Of a stretch of 64,000 nt of DNA, positions 10,115-20,777 are shown piece by piece. The notes below the pieces were generated by a model. The model was not told the origin of the DNA and made no database searches. It was given only the letters and a program-made list of their open reading frames with translations. Numbering within the stretch: position 1 is the stretch's first letter; the number at the start of each line of letters is the position of its first letter. This DNA is from Proteus columbae. Lineage in GTDB: Bacteria; Pseudomonadota; Gammaproteobacteria; Enterobacterales; Enterobacteriaceae. Location: the NCBI RefSeq assembly GCF_009914335.1, contig NZ_CP043925.1:2666001-2730000 (forward strand), written 5' to 3'. Position numbers and translations under genes: made by a program.

Positions 10115-11029
10115 ATGGGAAAACTGCGTATTGGTATGGTCGGTTTAGGATCAATTGCACAAAAAGTTTATCTACCTATTTTAAGTAAAGCTTCTAAGTG
10201 GGAATTTATAGGCGCATTTTCACCTAATCAGGAAAAAGGGAATATAATTTGTGCCACTTATCGTATCCCTTTATTCACTAGCTTAAGTGCTTTAGCCCAA
10301 CAGTGTGATGCGATATTTGTACATAGTGCAACTTCAAGTCATTTTGAAGTTATAGACTATTTATTAAACGCAGGTGTACATGTTTATGTTGATAAACCCT
10401 TAACAGAACATATTCACCAATCTGAGGCACTTATTGAGCTTGCTGCCAAGAAAAATAAAAAACTCATGGTGGGTTTTAATCGCCGCTTTGCCCCCTTTTA
10501 TCATCAGTTGAAACAAAATATTACCCACCTTTCTTCTTTAAGAATTGATAAACATCGATGTGATAGTGTCGGCCCTAAAGAGACACGTTTTACCTTGTTT
10601 GATGACTATTTACATGTTGTTGATACGGCGCTTTGGTTAGCAGGTTCAAACGCTAAATTATTAAGTGGTAGTATTATCCAAACAAAAGAAAATGCACTTT
10701 TTTATGCTGAACACCATTTAAAAATCGACGATTGCTGGATAACAACATCAATGCACAGAAAAGCAGGAAGCCAGCAAGAGCAGATTATTGCTGTTGATGA
10801 AGATGCAATCCATCAAATTACAAATATGAATTTATGGCGCAGTGAAAGCAGAAGTAGGCTCACTGAAAAACATCCAGAAAATTGGGATCCCATTTTATTA
10901 CAACGAGGTTTTATTGGGGCGGTAGAACACTTTATCGAATGTGTTACGAATAATACAGAGCCATCGACAAGTGGAGAGCAAGCCATTGTTGCTCAACTCA
11001 TGATAGAAAAAATGCTAGCTAATCAATAA
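10115..11029 (+). CDS. mviM: Gfo/Idh/MocA-family oxidoreductase MviM (YceM)
   Basis: A 304-residue NAD(P)-dependent oxidoreductase homologue. The Rossmann fold opens with RIGMVGLGSIAQKVYLP, with GLGSIA as the dinucleotide loop. The conserved VDKPLTEH segment contains the family EKP-type lysine (about residue 94). The C-terminal domain has LDDY-like FDDYLHVVDTALWL. It is very similar to E. coli MviM/YceM, whose substrate is unknown. In E. coli mviM lies elsewhere, next to mviN, so its place here is a difference in gene order. Confidence 0.88.
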   Translation: MGKLRIGMVGLGSIAQKVYLPILSKASKWEFIGAFSPNQEKGNIICATYRIPLFTSLSALAQQCDAIFVHSATSSHFEVIDYLLNAGVHVYVDKPLTEHIHQSEALIELAAKKNKKLMVGFNRRFAPFYHQLKQNITHLSSLRIDKHRCDSVGPKETRFTLFDDYLHVVDTALWLAGSNAKLLSGSIIQTKENALFYAEHHLKIDDCWITTSMHRKAGSQQEQIIAVDEDAIHQITNMNLWRSESRSRLTEKHPENWDPILLQRGFIGAVEHFIECVTNNTEPSTSGEQAIVAQLMIEKMLANQ

Positions 11030-11040
11030 ATTCTATGTAT

Positions 11041-11086
11041 AAAAAAACTGAGTTCATTATAAATTGAACTCAGTTTTTATTTTTTT
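11041..11086. terminator. Bidirectional terminator between mviM and der
   Basis: AAAACTGAGTTCA pairs with TGAACTCAGTTTT around a short AT loop. T-rich runs follow on both strands. It separates the convergent mviM and der genes and can serve both. Confidence 0.85.
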
Positions 11087-11100
11087 GACGTTAAATTAAC

Positions 11101-12591
11101 TTATTTCGATTTCTTCAAATGTGACATTAAACGCTTACGTTTACGCAACTGAGATTGTGTTAATTTATTTTTCTTATCCGCATAAGGGTTTTCACCCTCT
11201 TTAAATTGAATACGGATTGGCGTACCCATCACTTGCAGAGTACGGCGGAAATAGTTCATCAAATAGCGCTTATAGCTATCTGGTAAATCAGTGACCTGAT
11301 TACCATGAATAACTACAACAGGTGGATTATAACCACCGGCATGTGCATATTTCATTTTTACACGACGTCCACGAACAATTGGTGGCTGATGATCATCTTC
11401 TGCCATCTTCATGATGCGAGTTAGCATAGAAGTTCCTACGCGACGCGTTGCACAGACATAGGCCTCTTGAATTGATTCAAAAAGATTACCCACGCCACTA
11501 CCATGTAATGCAGAAATAAAGTGAACACGCGCAAAGTCAACAAAGCCTAGTTTAAGATCAAGCATGGCTTTTACTTGTTCGCGATCGTCTTGTGTCATGC
11601 CATCCCATTTATTAACAGCAATGACTAATGAACGACCTGCATTCAGGATATAACCTAATAATGAAAGATCCTGATCTGAAATACCTTCACGGGCATCAAT
11701 AACCAGCAATGCAACGTTAGAGTCTTCAATGGCTTGTAATGTTTTGATAACAGAGAATTTTTCTACTGTTTCTTTTACTTTACCACGTTTACGAACACCC
11801 GCTGTATCGATGATGATATATTCTTTCTCATCACGTTCCATTGGGATATAGATACTGTCACGGGTTGTACCTGGCATATCGTAAACAACCACACGATCTT
11901 CACCAAGCATACGGTTTGTCAATGTTGATTTACCGACATTAGGACGACCAACAATCGCTAATTTTACCGGTAATGTAGAAGGGTCAAAGTCGTCTTCTTC
12001 CTCTTCTAACGCTTGTGCTTCTTGTTCTGCTTCTAATGCAGCCCAATAAGCCGCATTTTCTTCTTCTTCAGTCAGCTCTAGCTCTTCTTCCACCACTTTA
12101 CCCGTAATTGGTAAGAGTGCTTGTTCAATCAATTGAGCAACACCACGGCCATGAGATGCAGCAATTGGGAAGATTTCGCCTAATCCTAAAGAGTAAAAAT
12201 CAGCTAATGCAGTATCAATATCGATACCGTCAGTTTTATTCGCAACTAAATATGTTTTTTTCTCAACACCACGAAGGTGTTTTGCAATACCTTGGTCTGC
12301 TGGCATCAAGCCCGCACGAGCATCAACTAAAAACAGTACGATATCGGCTTCTTGAATAGCCTGTAGCGATTGTGATGCCATATGGGTTTCAACACCCTCT
12401 TCAGCACCATCAATACCACCGGTATCAATAATAATAAATTCTTCGCCTTCTAACTCTGCTCGACCATATTTACGGTCACGGGTGAGGCCTGGAAAATCGG
12501 CAACTAATGCGTCTCTTGTGCGTGTTAGTCGATTAAATAACGTGGATTTACCCACGTTAGGGCGCCCTACTAAGGCAATAACGGGTATCAT
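11101..12591 (-). CDS. der: Ribosome-assembly GTPase Der (EngA)
   Basis: A 496-residue protein with two tandem GTPase domains and a C-terminal KH-like domain, needed for 50S subunit maturation. P-loops are GRPNVGKS near residue 9 and GRPNVGKS near 214; DTGG and DTAG (G3) and NKTD and NKWD (G4) are visible. A very acidic linker (EEEENAAYW to EEEEDDFD) joins the G domains. I start it at [11 protein letters not shown], which has GAGG nine bases upstream; an ATG five codons earlier overlaps that site. It is downstream of bamB as in E. coli. Confidence 0.95.
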   Translation of the reverse strand: MIPVIALVGRPNVGKSTLFNRLTRTRDALVADFPGLTRDRKYGRAELEGEEFIIIDTGGIDGAEEGVETHMASQSLQAIQEADIVLFLVDARAGLMPADQGIAKHLRGVEKKTYLVANKTDGIDIDTALADFYSLGLGEIFPIAASHGRGVAQLIEQALLPITGKVVEEELELTEEEENAAYWAALEAEQEAQALEEEEDDFDPSTLPVKLAIVGRPNVGKSTLTNRMLGEDRVVVYDMPGTTRDSIYIPMERDEKEYIIIDTAGVRKRGKVKETVEKFSVIKTLQAIEDSNVALLVIDAREGISDQDLSLLGYILNAGRSLVIAVNKWDGMTQDDREQVKAMLDLKLGFVDFARVHFISALHGSGVGNLFESIQEAYVCATRRVGTSMLTRIMKMAEDDHQPPIVRGRRVKMKYAHAGGYNPPVVVIHGNQVTDLPDSYKRYLMNYFRRTLQVMGTPIRIQFKEGENPYADKKNKLTQSQLRKRKRLMSHLKKSK

Positions 12592-12607
12592 TTTTTGATG
12601 CCTCATA

Positions 12608-12637
12608 AAAATACAATCACAAACCTGATTGTATTTT
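12608..12637 (-). terminator. Terminator-like hairpin in the der leader
   Basis: A 12-bp stem, AAAATACAATCA with TGATTGTATTTT around a six-base loop, is followed on the minus strand by a run of five T and then directly by the der ribosome binding site (GAGG). It could be a second bamB terminator or an attenuator of der. Confidence 0.45.
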
Positions 12638-12661
12638 ACATGTAATTACTAAAAAGACGAA

Positions 12662-12683
12662 ACGGCTCCTTTAAAGGAGCCGT
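12662..12683 (-). terminator. Terminator after bamB
   Basis: A perfect 22-base palindrome, ACGGCTCC TTTAAA GGAGCCGT, followed on the minus strand by TTTCGTCTTTTTAG. It lies 28 bases after the bamB stop. Confidence 0.65.
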
Positions 12684-12710
12684 AAAATAAATAGATTTGT
12701 CAGCAATTAA

Positions 12711-13883
12711 TTACCGACTATAAAGATAAAGCTTACCGTCGCGAGCTTGGATCATCAGTTTATCTTGTACCGCTTGAGGGCGACTTAATAAGCCTGAACT
12801 GTTCACTTGGTTTTGCGCAATAAATTTACCTGTGTTGGTATCAATCCAATGGAGATAACCTTCTGCATCACCAACCACTAAATAACCATCAAAAATAGCC
12901 GGAGCAGTTAAATTGCGATGCAATAAATCTTCTTGTGTCCATAATGTCACACCATCAGATTTACGAACAGATAAAACTCTGTCATTTTGGTCAACAAGGT
13001 AAAGATTATCACCCAACAGCACCATATCATTGACTGAGCCTAACTCACGTTTCCAAAGAATTTGTCCAGAACGCATATCAAGGCTAACTAAATTACCGTT
13101 ATACGCCATTGCATAAACAGTATTTTCATCAATAATCGGTGTGATATCCACATCATTTAATCGGCTAATTTCAGTAGAGCCTTTAATTTGTGAAATATTT
13201 TGTTGCCAAATCAACTGCCCTTGAGAAAGAACAACTGCACTGACACGGCCATTATCTGCACCAATAATAGCTGCGCCATAAGCAACAGCAGGTGCAGACT
13301 CGCCACGAAGAGATAATGATGGAGTATCTAAGTTAATAGTCCAAGAAATCTCACCACTTAACAAGTCGAGTCCTTGCAACATACCATTACTGGTATGAAT
13401 AAGTACTAAACCATCACTAACAACAGGTTTTGAAATGGCTTCGCCAGCGACATCTGCTTCCCAATCAATGGAGCCATCTTCAGTGTTCAGTGCGTATACT
13501 TTCGCTTTTTCAGTTCCCACAAAAACGCGAGTGCCTGAAACTGTTAGCCCACCAGAAAGTAATGCGGACTCATTGGATGAAAGAAAACCTGTTTTAATAG
13601 AGAGATCTTGCGACCAAAGCTCTTTACCTGTTTCTACATCTAATGCTTTCACTAAACCATGGCGATCAGCGACATAAACAACTGCGCCATCCCATGTTGG
13701 TGACAAGTGAGAATAGTATTTACCAATACCATTTCCAACTGATTTGTCCCAAACAGCTCTAGGTGTAAATTGGCTTTGCACCTCAGGCAATGGAGACATT
13801 GTCACATTATCCTGTTCACTAGAACATCCTGCCAACAAAGCAGATGCTAGTAGACCAACCAGGAGAGTTTTACGCAGTTGCAT
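12711..13883 (-). CDS. bamB: Outer-membrane assembly lipoprotein BamB
   Basis: A 390-residue lipoprotein of the BAM complex that inserts outer-membrane beta-barrel proteins. The signal peptide ends in the lipobox LLAGC (C at about 20). The mature protein is an eight-bladed beta-propeller with repeated PQQ-like blades of the form DxxTGxxxW (for example DVETGKELW, DMRSGQILW, DTNTGKF). It sits between yfgM and der as in E. coli, where several BAM genes are under sigma-E. Confidence 0.95.
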   Translation of the reverse strand: MQLRKTLLVGLLASALLAGCSSEQDNVTMSPLPEVQSQFTPRAVWDKSVGNGIGKYYSHLSPTWDGAVVYVADRHGLVKALDVETGKELWSQDLSIKTGFLSSNESALLSGGLTVSGTRVFVGTEKAKVYALNTEDGSIDWEADVAGEAISKPVVSDGLVLIHTSNGMLQGLDLLSGEISWTINLDTPSLSLRGESAPAVAYGAAIIGADNGRVSAVVLSQGQLIWQQNISQIKGSTEISRLNDVDITPIIDENTVYAMAYNGNLVSLDMRSGQILWKRELGSVNDMVLLGDNLYLVDQNDRVLSVRKSDGVTLWTQEDLLHRNLTAPAIFDGYLVVGDAEGYLHWIDTNTGKFIAQNQVNSSGLLSRPQAVQDKLMIQARDGKLYLYSR

Positions 13884-13897
13884 GTCTGAAGATCCCT

Positions 13898-14518
13898 TTA
13901 ATTGGATAAATTATTGAGTTTAAGTTCAACCAGTGAGCGAATAGCACCCGCATTTTCATCAGTTAATGCGCTACGATAAGCGGTTGTAGCACCTGTGTTA
14001 TCGCCTTTTTTCGCTAAGACATCACCACGGATATAATTTTTCATTCCATTCCATGCTTTGCCTTTCACTTGCTCTAACGAAACTAAAGCAGCATCTGTTT
14101 TATCTAATGCTAATTGTACACGAGCTAAACGAAGATTAAGCATATCTGCAAATGCGTCATTTTTTACTTTTGCCACAGCATTCGTTAGATGACGTTCACC
14201 ACTGACTAAATCATTAGCATCAATAGCGATTTGGGCTAGCTCTAATGAAGCTAAAGCGCCATAAATATCATTCGTTTCAGTAACAAATTTTTCAGCTAAT
14301 GCAATATTTTCAGGCGTAGGCTTAGCAAGTGCCTCGCTGACTGTTGCAAAAGCACCTGCACTTTCTTGCAGACGATTTGTTTGATGTGATTGCCAATATT
14401 TCCAACCAAACACACCACCAAAACCAATAACAGCGGCTAAAACAATAGTTAAACCGTAGTTTTTAAAGAACTGTTTAATTGCATCAACTTGTTCGTTTTC
14501 GGTGCTATAAACTTCCAC
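13898..14518 (-). CDS. yfgM: YfgM, ancillary SecYEG-associated TPR protein
   Basis: A 206-residue inner-membrane protein with a short cytoplasmic N-terminus, one membrane segment (about 23-43) and a periplasmic domain rich in alanine helices that fits TPR repeats. The N-terminal ENEQVDAIKQFFKNYG is typical of the family. E. coli YfgM binds the Sec translocon and PpiD and also modulates RcsB. It follows hisS by ten bases and precedes bamB by fourteen, so the three are likely co-transcribed. Confidence 0.92.
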   Translation of the reverse strand: MEVYSTENEQVDAIKQFFKNYGLTIVLAAVIGFGGVFGWKYWQSHQTNRLQESAGAFATVSEALAKPTPENIALAEKFVTETNDIYGALASLELAQIAIDANDLVSGERHLTNAVAKVKNDAFADMLNLRLARVQLALDKTDAALVSLEQVKGKAWNGMKNYIRGDVLAKKGDNTGATTAYRSALTDENAGAIRSLVELKLNNLSN

Positions 14519-14528
14519 AAGTCTCTCC

Positions 14529-15812
14529 TTAACCTAATAACAGAGTCAATTGCTGAGCGAGCTCATTGCGAGCAACGATTGTTTGTTCCCCTGAACGCAA
14601 ATCTTTCACTGCAACAGTGCCGGCATTAATTTCATCTTCGCCTAAAATCAGAGCAATTTTAGCGCCTTGTTTATCAGCACGCCCTAACTGCTTTTTAAAG
14701 TTACCATTACCATGATTCGTCATTAAACGTAATGTTGGTAATTGATCACGAATTTCTTCAGCCAGCATTAATGCTGCGCTTTGACTCTTTTCGCCAAATG
14801 AAGCAAGGTAAACATCAGCGACATTAGTATCTGCAACAAATTCAGGGTTAACCGCTTGAACTAATAAGATCATGCGTTCCATCCCCATAGCAAAACCAAC
14901 TGCTGGTGTTGGGTGCCCACCAAGTTGCTTCACTAGGCCATCGTAACGGCCACCCGCACACACGGTTCCCTGTGAACCTAATGCGCTAGTTACCCACTCA
15001 AAAACAGTACGGTTATAATAGTCTAAACCACGAACTAAACGCTGATTAACGCGATATGTAATACCGACAGCATCCAATAAAGCACAAAGACCATCAAAGT
15101 GCGCTCTTGATTCGTCATCAAGATAATCGAAAAGTTCAGGCGCATCATTCAATAAAGTCTGAATTTCTGGATTTTTTGAGTCTAAAACACGTAATGGGTT
15201 AGAATACATACGACGTTTGCAGTCTTCATCTAACTTATCTACGTGCTGCTCTAAGAAAGCAACTAACGCTTCACGATATTTAGCACGCGCTTCTAATGAA
15301 CCAATAGAGTTAAGTTCTAATGTTACGTGTTCTGCAATACCTAACGCTTTCCACCAACGCGCAGTTAGCATAATTAATTCCGCATCAATATCTGGTCCTT
15401 GTAGACCAAAGACCTCTGCACCTAACTGGTGGAATTGACGATAACGACCTTTTTGAGGGCGCTCATAACGGAACATTGGTCCTAAATACCATAAACGTTG
15501 TTCTTGGTTATAAAGCAAACCATGCTCGATACCCGCACGAACACAACCTGCTGTGTTTTCTGGGCGTAATGTCAGACTTTGGGCATCTTCGCCACGATCG
15601 GTAAAAGTATACATTTCTTTTTCAACAACATCGGTCACTTCACCAATTGCTCGCTGAAATAGAGGGGTATGCTCTACGATAGGTGTTCTGATTTCACTAA
15701 AGCCGTAACCCGCTAAAATTTGTTTTAGCGTATTTTCAATTTTCTGCCATACACGAGTGTCAGCAGGTAGATAGTCGTTCATACCACGAATGGCTTGGAT
15801 TTTTTGTGCCAC
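14529..15812 (-). CDS. hisS: Histidyl-tRNA synthetase
   Basis: A 427-residue class II aminoacyl-tRNA synthetase. It begins [12 protein letters not shown]. Motif 2 is [19 protein letters not shown]. The histidine-binding segment [15 protein letters not shown] and motif 3 region GFAMGMERM follow, then the anticodon-binding domain. It is a little longer than E. coli HisS (424). The segment usually RPEGTAG reads RPENTAG here. It belongs to the ispG-hisS-yfgM-bamB series, but a terminator-like hairpin lies between ispG and hisS. Confidence 0.97.
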   Translation of the reverse strand: MAQKIQAIRGMNDYLPADTRVWQKIENTLKQILAGYGFSEIRTPIVEHTPLFQRAIGEVTDVVEKEMYTFTDRGEDAQSLTLRPENTAGCVRAGIEHGLLYNQEQRLWYLGPMFRYERPQKGRYRQFHQLGAEVFGLQGPDIDAELIMLTARWWKALGIAEHVTLELNSIGSLEARAKYREALVAFLEQHVDKLDEDCKRRMYSNPLRVLDSKNPEIQTLLNDAPELFDYLDDESRAHFDGLCALLDAVGITYRVNQRLVRGLDYYNRTVFEWVTSALGSQGTVCAGGRYDGLVKQLGGHPTPAVGFAMGMERMILLVQAVNPEFVADTNVADVYLASFGEKSQSAALMLAEEIRDQLPTLRLMTNHGNGNFKKQLGRADKQGAKIALILGEDEINAGTVAVKDLRSGEQTIVARNELAQQLTLLLG

Positions 15813-15895
15813 TTTTCTTCTCTAATAGTTATTAATTGATTGTTAGGCTGATTATAGAAGCGAAATCAATCAGTATTCAATGTGAAATCAATAGT

Positions 15896-15927
15896 AAAAC
15901 TGGCTCATAGATTAATGAGCCAGTTTT
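15896..15927 (-). terminator. Terminator after ispG
   Basis: A 13-bp stem, AAAACTGGCTCAT with ATGAGCCAGTTTT around a six-base loop, lies eight bases after the ispG stop. Its 3' arm ends in TTTT on the minus strand, so ispG and hisS may be partly separated. Confidence 0.75.
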
Positions 15928-15934
15928 TTGAGTA

Positions 15935-17056
15935 TTATTTGTCCAGCTGATTTATATTTATACGCATACTGTCATCAAGTATTGATGCTTTAGCTCGAAT
16001 TTTTGCTTCTAATAAATCAATCATATTAACGTTATCAAGACGCTCTTTTTGTCTCACGCCATCTTCATAAAAACCACTTCGTGTTTTAGCGCCAGTTACA
16101 CCTAACGTTGAAACTTCAGCTTCACCCGGTCCATTAACAACACAACCAATAATAGAAACATCCATAGGTGTGATGATATCTTCCAAACGTTGCTCTAATT
16201 CGTTGACTGTTCCGATAACATCAAATTCTTGACGAGAACACGTTGGGCAAGCGATAAAGTTAATTCCACGAGAACGAATACGTAAGGATTTAAGAATATC
16301 AAAACCGACTTTAACTTCTTCAACTGGATCTGCAGCTAATGAGATCCTTAATGTATCGCCGATACCTTCTGATAATAAGATCCCAAGACCAATCGCAGAT
16401 TTAACCGATCCCGCTCTTGCGCCACCGGCTTCGGTGATCCCAAGATGCAGTGGTTGATCAATTTTTTTCGCTAATAAACGGTAAGAATCAACTGCAAGGA
16501 AAACATCAGAAGCTTTTACACTGATTTTAAATTGTTCAAAATTCAGTTTATCAAGGATATCCACATGGCGCATTGCCGATTCAACTAACGCTTCAGGTGT
16601 TGGCTCTCCGTATTTCTCTTGAATATCTTTCTCAAGTGAACCACCGTTTACACCAATACGAATAGGAATATTGTTGTGACGAGCGCAATCAACAACTTGG
16701 CGAATACGTTCTTCACTACCAATATTACCCGGATTGATACGTAAACAATCAACACCATATTCAGCGACTTTTAATGCGATACGGTAGTCAAAATGAATGT
16801 CAGCGACTAAAGGCACATTAACTTGTTGCTTAATTAATTTGAATGCTTCCGCAGCATCCATTGTGGGTACAGAAACACGAACAATATCCACCCCAACACG
16901 TTCCAGAGATTTTATCTGGCGAACAGTCGCTTCTACGTCTGTTGTTCGTGTATTTGTCATCGACTGTACCGTGATAGGAGCGCCATCACCAACAGGTACA
17001 TTGCCCACATAAATTCGTGTCGATTTTCGACGAATAATAGGTGATTCTTTATGCAT
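15935..17056 (-). CDS. ispG: 4-hydroxy-3-methylbut-2-enyl diphosphate synthase (flavodoxin)
   Basis: A 373-residue [4Fe-4S] enzyme of the MEP isoprenoid pathway, converting methylerythritol cyclodiphosphate to HMBPP. The start region [20 protein letters not shown] is typical. Cluster cysteines are seen in [13 protein letters not shown] and in [14 protein letters not shown]. The length matches E. coli IspG. It depends on Fe-S assembly, which the isc operon in this window supplies. It lies downstream of rodZ with a short gap. Confidence 0.97.
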   Translation of the reverse strand: MHKESPIIRRKSTRIYVGNVPVGDGAPITVQSMTNTRTTDVEATVRQIKSLERVGVDIVRVSVPTMDAAEAFKLIKQQVNVPLVADIHFDYRIALKVAEYGVDCLRINPGNIGSEERIRQVVDCARHNNIPIRIGVNGGSLEKDIQEKYGEPTPEALVESAMRHVDILDKLNFEQFKISVKASDVFLAVDSYRLLAKKIDQPLHLGITEAGGARAGSVKSAIGLGILLSEGIGDTLRISLAADPVEEVKVGFDILKSLRIRSRGINFIACPTCSRQEFDVIGTVNELEQRLEDIITPMDVSIIGCVVNGPGEAEVSTLGVTGAKTRSGFYEDGVRQKERLDNVNMIDLLEAKIRAKASILDDSMRININQLDK

Positions 17057-17103
17057 TGATTAATTCTCCCATGCTTCCATGCTTGCTCAAATGTGTAGTC
17101 AGA

Positions 17104-18072
17104 TTAAGCGCTCGGTACTGTTATTTTCGCTATTTTTCCAGTAAAACGGCTTAAATCAACAGATTCACCATTAAACTGTAAGCGAGTAACAGAAGGTGCG
17201 CCTATTTTTAGTTTATAAGGTTGCTCACCATCAAATTCCAAACGATCACCCGCTTTCTTAATACCATTAAATAAGACTTTATTTTGAGCATTACGAACTT
17301 CTAACCAACATTCACCATCAAACATAAGAACCAATTGATTCGCAATAGCAGGTGCTTCCGATGAAGTAGATTCTTGCGTTGAATTTGCTCGAGAAGTTGT
17401 TGATGTTGTTAGCGGTGAGACTGGTAATGGAACCGTTCTCACTTCTGTTGGTGCTGGTGATGTCGTTTCAGTCGTTGGTGATGTAGCGACATTATTAGCC
17501 TGATTATCAACTAATGGCGGCGCAGATACTTGTAAATTATCACCTTCAGATGTTGACATATTATCTAAGGTTGCCAAAGGAGAATCTATCGTGTTGGTGT
17601 TTTCTTGTGTACTATTTTGCCCTACGTCTTGAGATGCCATAGAGACTAATTCTTGTTGATCCGCCTGATGACCTTGCCACCACCAAACACCTACTAATGC
17701 AATCATAACAATCAAAATCACCCAAGTGATTTTCATCAGCCAACCTTCACGTTTTTTATGACGTTTGCCTAATGAGTAATTTTGTGTGGTTGTCATTCTA
17801 ATTTGTTTAACAGGCGCTTGTTGGTCGATAAAACCAAGGATGTCTTTTTCAGGAACACCAACGAGCTTGGCATAAGAACGCATATATCCGCGTAAAAATG
17901 TGGGTGCAATATCAGAAGAAACAGAATCTGTTTCAATGTCGCGCACTGTTGATAACTTCAAACAAAGTCGATCAGCAACAGTTTGTTGTGTTAGCCCTAC
18001 TTTTTCTCGTGCCTGACGTAAAAGTTGACCTGCTGTTAATTTCACTTCTTCGGTTTTGTTTTCAGTATTCAT
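17104..18072 (-). CDS. rodZ: Cytoskeletal protein RodZ
   Basis: A bitopic inner-membrane protein linking MreB to the elongasome and keeping rod shape. Started at MNTENKTEE it has 322 residues; the longer frame upstream lacks family similarity. The N-terminal helix-turn-helix (GQLLRQAREKVGLTQQTVADRL) binds MreB in relatives. A membrane segment lies near residues 112-132 (MKITWVILIVMIALVGVWWW). A long Ser/Thr/Pro-rich periplasmic linker precedes a C-terminal beta domain. It is flanked by ispG and a pilW-like gene. Confidence 0.94.
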   Translation of the reverse strand: MNTENKTEEVKLTAGQLLRQAREKVGLTQQTVADRLCLKLSTVRDIETDSVSSDIAPTFLRGYMRSYAKLVGVPEKDILGFIDQQAPVKQIRMTTTQNYSLGKRHKKREGWLMKITWVILIVMIALVGVWWWQGHQADQQELVSMASQDVGQNSTQENTNTIDSPLATLDNMSTSEGDNLQVSAPPLVDNQANNVATSPTTETTSPAPTEVRTVPLPVSPLTTSTTSRANSTQESTSSEAPAIANQLVLMFDGECWLEVRNAQNKVLFNGIKKAGDRLEFDGEQPYKLKIGAPSVTRLQFNGESVDLSRFTGKIAKITVPSA

Positions 18073-18148
18073 TAGCAATCTAGGCACTGTGGCTATTGGA
18101 TGTTTAACATTGATGAACTCGCAAAAGCACAAAGTACCTTAACGTATA

Positions 18149-18583
18149 TCACCGCGATTTTTTTGATATTTTATTATCACTTTGCTGGCAGACCAAATAA
18201 TCTGGCGGTATATCCTCAATTAACACACTATTATTGTTTAATAGTTTTTGTTCACAAAGGAAATTACCATAAAGCCTTAATACATTAACATTTACTGGCT
18301 TCGAGTTCATCGCTAATTTGTAATAATCTAACGCTTGAATAGAATTTCCCAATAACTGCGATGTTAATGCCATTCCTAAATTCGCATCAGGATGATTTGG
18401 CATCACTGATAACACTTTTTGGAAATGATATTGCGCTATTTGATATTGTCTTTCAGCTAAATAAGCATCACCTAATTGTAAACGTGTAGACACTGCAACA
18501 CGTTCTTGATTGGCTGATGATTGACAACCGAGTGTCAATAGCATCAAGCCAATAGTTATAACTACTGATGATATCCTTATCAT
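18149..18583 (-). CDS. pilW: Short PilW/PilF-like TPR lipoprotein
   Basis: A 144-residue predicted lipoprotein. I start it at MIRISSVV because GAGG lies nine bases upstream; the TTG five codons earlier is less likely. The lipobox is LTLGC. Two TPR-like units follow (LGDAYLAERQYQIAQYHFQKVL and LGMALTSQLLGNSIQALDYYKLA), then YGNFLCEQ, which corresponds to the YGxFLC segment of PilF/PilW pilotins. Those proteins usually continue for about 100 residues more; here the tail after FLCEQ is unrelated and short. Its place between rlmN and rodZ matches pilF/pilW in other Gammaproteobacteria. Function may be reduced or lost. Confidence 0.7.
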   Translation of the reverse strand: MIRISSVVITIGLMLLTLGCQSSANQERVAVSTRLQLGDAYLAERQYQIAQYHFQKVLSVMPNHPDANLGMALTSQLLGNSIQALDYYKLAMNSKPVNVNVLRLYGNFLCEQKLLNNNSVLIEDIPPDYLVCQQSDNKISKKSR

Positions 18584-18671
18584 CGTTTTATTCCTCAAAT
18601 ATATTCATCCTTGTTCTCTCTACATTGTAATTATGTAATACACTTCACAAAGAAAGAGATATCCAACTGTA

Positions 18672-19853
18672 TCAGACTGCTTTTACTGAAATTAGTTCAC
18701 CTTGTTGGCGTTTTTTCAGTGTACGCTTTGTACGGTCAATAACATCACCAGCTAATTGTCCACAAGCCGCATCAATATCATCACCACGGGTTTTACGTAC
18801 AATCGTCGTGAAGCCATATTCCATTAATACTTTAGAGAAACGGTCAATACGGCTATTAGAACTACGTCCATATGGCGCACCCGGGAACGGATTCCATGGA
18901 ATTAAGTTAATTTTACACGGCGTGTCTTTTAAAAGCTCGGCTAATTGGTGAGCTTGATCTGTGCTGTCATTAATATGATCAAGCATGACATATTCAATCG
19001 TCACTCGCCCTTGGTTCGCGTTTGATTTAGCAATATAACGGCGAACACCTTCAAGAAACATTTCAATGTTGTATTTCTTGTTAATTGGAACGATTTCATC
19101 ACGAATTTCATCAGTTGGAGCATGCAATGAAATAGCTAAAGCCACGTCCACAGCATCACCTAATTTATCTAATGCAGGTACAACACCTGATGTAGAGACA
19201 GTAACACGACGTTTAGATAGACCAAAACCAAAATCATCCATCATGATTTCAAGCGCTGGAATAACATTATTTAAATTTAGTAATGGCTCACCCATTCCCA
19301 TCATCACGACATTAGTAATAGGGCGACGGCCTGTCTCTTTTAATGAGCCAATAATTTTAGCTGCACGCCAAACTTGCCCAATAATTTCAGACACTTTCAA
19401 GTTACGGTTAAAACCTTGCTGTGCAGTTGAACAGAACTTGCACTCTAAAGCACAACCCACTTGTGAAGAAACACATAATGTTGCGCGATCATCTTCTGGA
19501 ATGTACACAGTTTCTACTTGTTGATCGCCAACTTTAATTGCCCACTTAATCGTGCCATCTGTTGAACGTTGTTCTTCAGAAACTTCAGGTGCTTTAATTT
19601 CAGCAATTTCTTTTAATTTATTGCGTAACACCTTGTTGATATCGGTCATTTGATCGAAATCGTCATAACAGTAGTGGTACATCCACTTCATAATTTGGTC
19701 AGCACGGAAAGGTTTTTCGCCCATAGAGACAAAAAGCTCACGCATCTGTTTACGATTTAAATCTAACAGATTAATTTTAGTTTTTTGATTCACAGTATTT
19801 TCTTTAGAAACAGCGACAGAAGCGCTTGGCGCTGGAGTGGTAGATTGGGTCAT
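18672..19853 (-). CDS. rlmN: 23S rRNA A2503 / tRNA A37 C2-methyltransferase
   Basis: A 393-residue radical-SAM enzyme that methylates C2 of A2503 in 23S rRNA and A37 in some tRNAs. The radical-SAM cluster motif CxxxCxxC is CALECKFC (about 134-141). Conserved GMGEPLLN and the C-terminal [19 protein letters not shown] with the methyl-carrying cysteine are present. The first 25 or so residues are variable and Ser/Thr-rich compared with E. coli, so the start could be a few codons later. It follows ndk on the same strand. Confidence 0.96.
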   Translation of the reverse strand: MTQSTTPAPSASVAVSKENTVNQKTKINLLDLNRKQMRELFVSMGEKPFRADQIMKWMYHYCYDDFDQMTDINKVLRNKLKEIAEIKAPEVSEEQRSTDGTIKWAIKVGDQQVETVYIPEDDRATLCVSSQVGCALECKFCSTAQQGFNRNLKVSEIIGQVWRAAKIIGSLKETGRRPITNVVMMGMGEPLLNLNNVIPALEIMMDDFGFGLSKRRVTVSTSGVVPALDKLGDAVDVALAISLHAPTDEIRDEIVPINKKYNIEMFLEGVRRYIAKSNANQGRVTIEYVMLDHINDSTDQAHQLAELLKDTPCKINLIPWNPFPGAPYGRSSNSRIDRFSKVLMEYGFTTIVRKTRGDDIDAACGQLAGDVIDRTKRTLKKRQQGELISVKAV

Positions 19854-19936
19854 GACATTGCCTCGTTGTTACACTATGCGGCCTGCATTAGCATTGATGC
19901 TAATGGGATACTTATATATTTGTATAATAAACAATA

Positions 19937-19971
19937 ATAAAAAACGCCCTGTTAATTATCAAACAGGGCGT
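19937..19971 (-). terminator. Terminator after ndk
   Basis: ACGCCCTGTT pairs with AACAGGGCGT around an eight-base AT loop and is followed on the minus strand by TTTTTATT. It lies 38 bases beyond the ndk stop. Confidence 0.85.
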
Positions 19972-20008
19972 CGCATTGTACTGTTTTTCGCGTAGAGATG
20001 CTAATAAA

Positions 20009-20434
20009 TTAGCGCGCGCAAACTTCGTTTTCAGTGAAGAAGTATGCGATTTCACGAGCAGCAGAAGCTTCTGAATCTGAACCGTGTACCGCATTTTCAG
20101 TAAAGCTATCAGCGTAATCAGCACGTAATGTACCCGCTAATGCGTTGTCTGGGTTAGTTGCGCCCATCAGATCACGATGACGTTGAATCGCATTTTCACC
20201 TTCTAACACTTGAACCATGATTGGACCAGAAGTCATAAATTCAACTAAACCGTCAAAGAAAGGACGGCCTTTGTGTTCTTCATAAAAGCCTTCAGCTTGT
20301 TCGCGCGTTAAATGCAACATTTTAGCACCAATGATGCTAAAACCTGCACTTTCAAAACGGTGATAGATAGCGCCGATAACATTTTTTTTCACTGCGTTTG
20401 GTTTGATAATAGAAAATGTGCGCTGAATAGCCAT
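20009..20434 (-). CDS. ndk: Nucleoside diphosphate kinase
   Basis: A 141-residue enzyme that transfers the gamma phosphate among nucleoside di- and triphosphates through a phosphohistidine. The active-site histidine is H117 in NAVHGSDS. The N-terminus [14 protein letters not shown] is canonical and length is standard. It is separated from rlmN by its own terminator and from pbpC by a 343-base gap. Confidence 0.97.
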   Translation of the reverse strand: MAIQRTFSIIKPNAVKKNVIGAIYHRFESAGFSIIGAKMLHLTREQAEGFYEEHKGRPFFDGLVEFMTSGPIMVQVLEGENAIQRHRDLMGATNPDNALAGTLRADYADSFTENAVHGSDSEASAAREIAYFFTENEVCAR

Positions 20435-20777
20435 GTCTTACCTCTAAATTATTTTATTAATGATAACTTTTGTTATCTCTTTTATCGCAGATCATGGAAA
20501 AACGAATCAAAAACCGCATTCCCTGCAAAAAATAGGGCTCGATTATAGGAGGATAAAAATAAATTGCACAGATTGAATATCCTTTTTTTTAAGAAACTGT
20601 GGCAAAAAAGTTATAAATTATCGTTCTAATCACATTTTTGACGTATTCCATGTTCAAACTTGAAAATAAGAATAAAAAAGAACCGAAATGACACTCGATA
20701 AATAGTCTAATTATCTTTATTAAAAAACCTATTTTAGTGAAAAATCCCTCAGTTCTCGTTTATTCCATTGATTTAGT
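20435..20777. other. Intergenic region between ndk and pbpC
   Basis: This 343-base stretch contains the ndk promoter region on the minus strand and a small dyad, GATAAC-TTTT-GTTATC, about 25 bases upstream of the ndk start. No open frame with a ribosome binding site, no RNA gene and no repeat was recognised in the AT-rich remainder. Confidence 0.45.

Noticed and set aside
19066..19524. Open frame of 152 codons antisense to rlmN
   Set aside because: The sequence has no similarity to known proteins and mirrors conserved rlmN codons.
19886..19905. Perfect short dyad CATTAGCAT-TG-ATGCTAATG upstream of rlmN
   Set aside because: It is short and AT-rich, has no T run and no known operator match; not enough to call a regulatory site.
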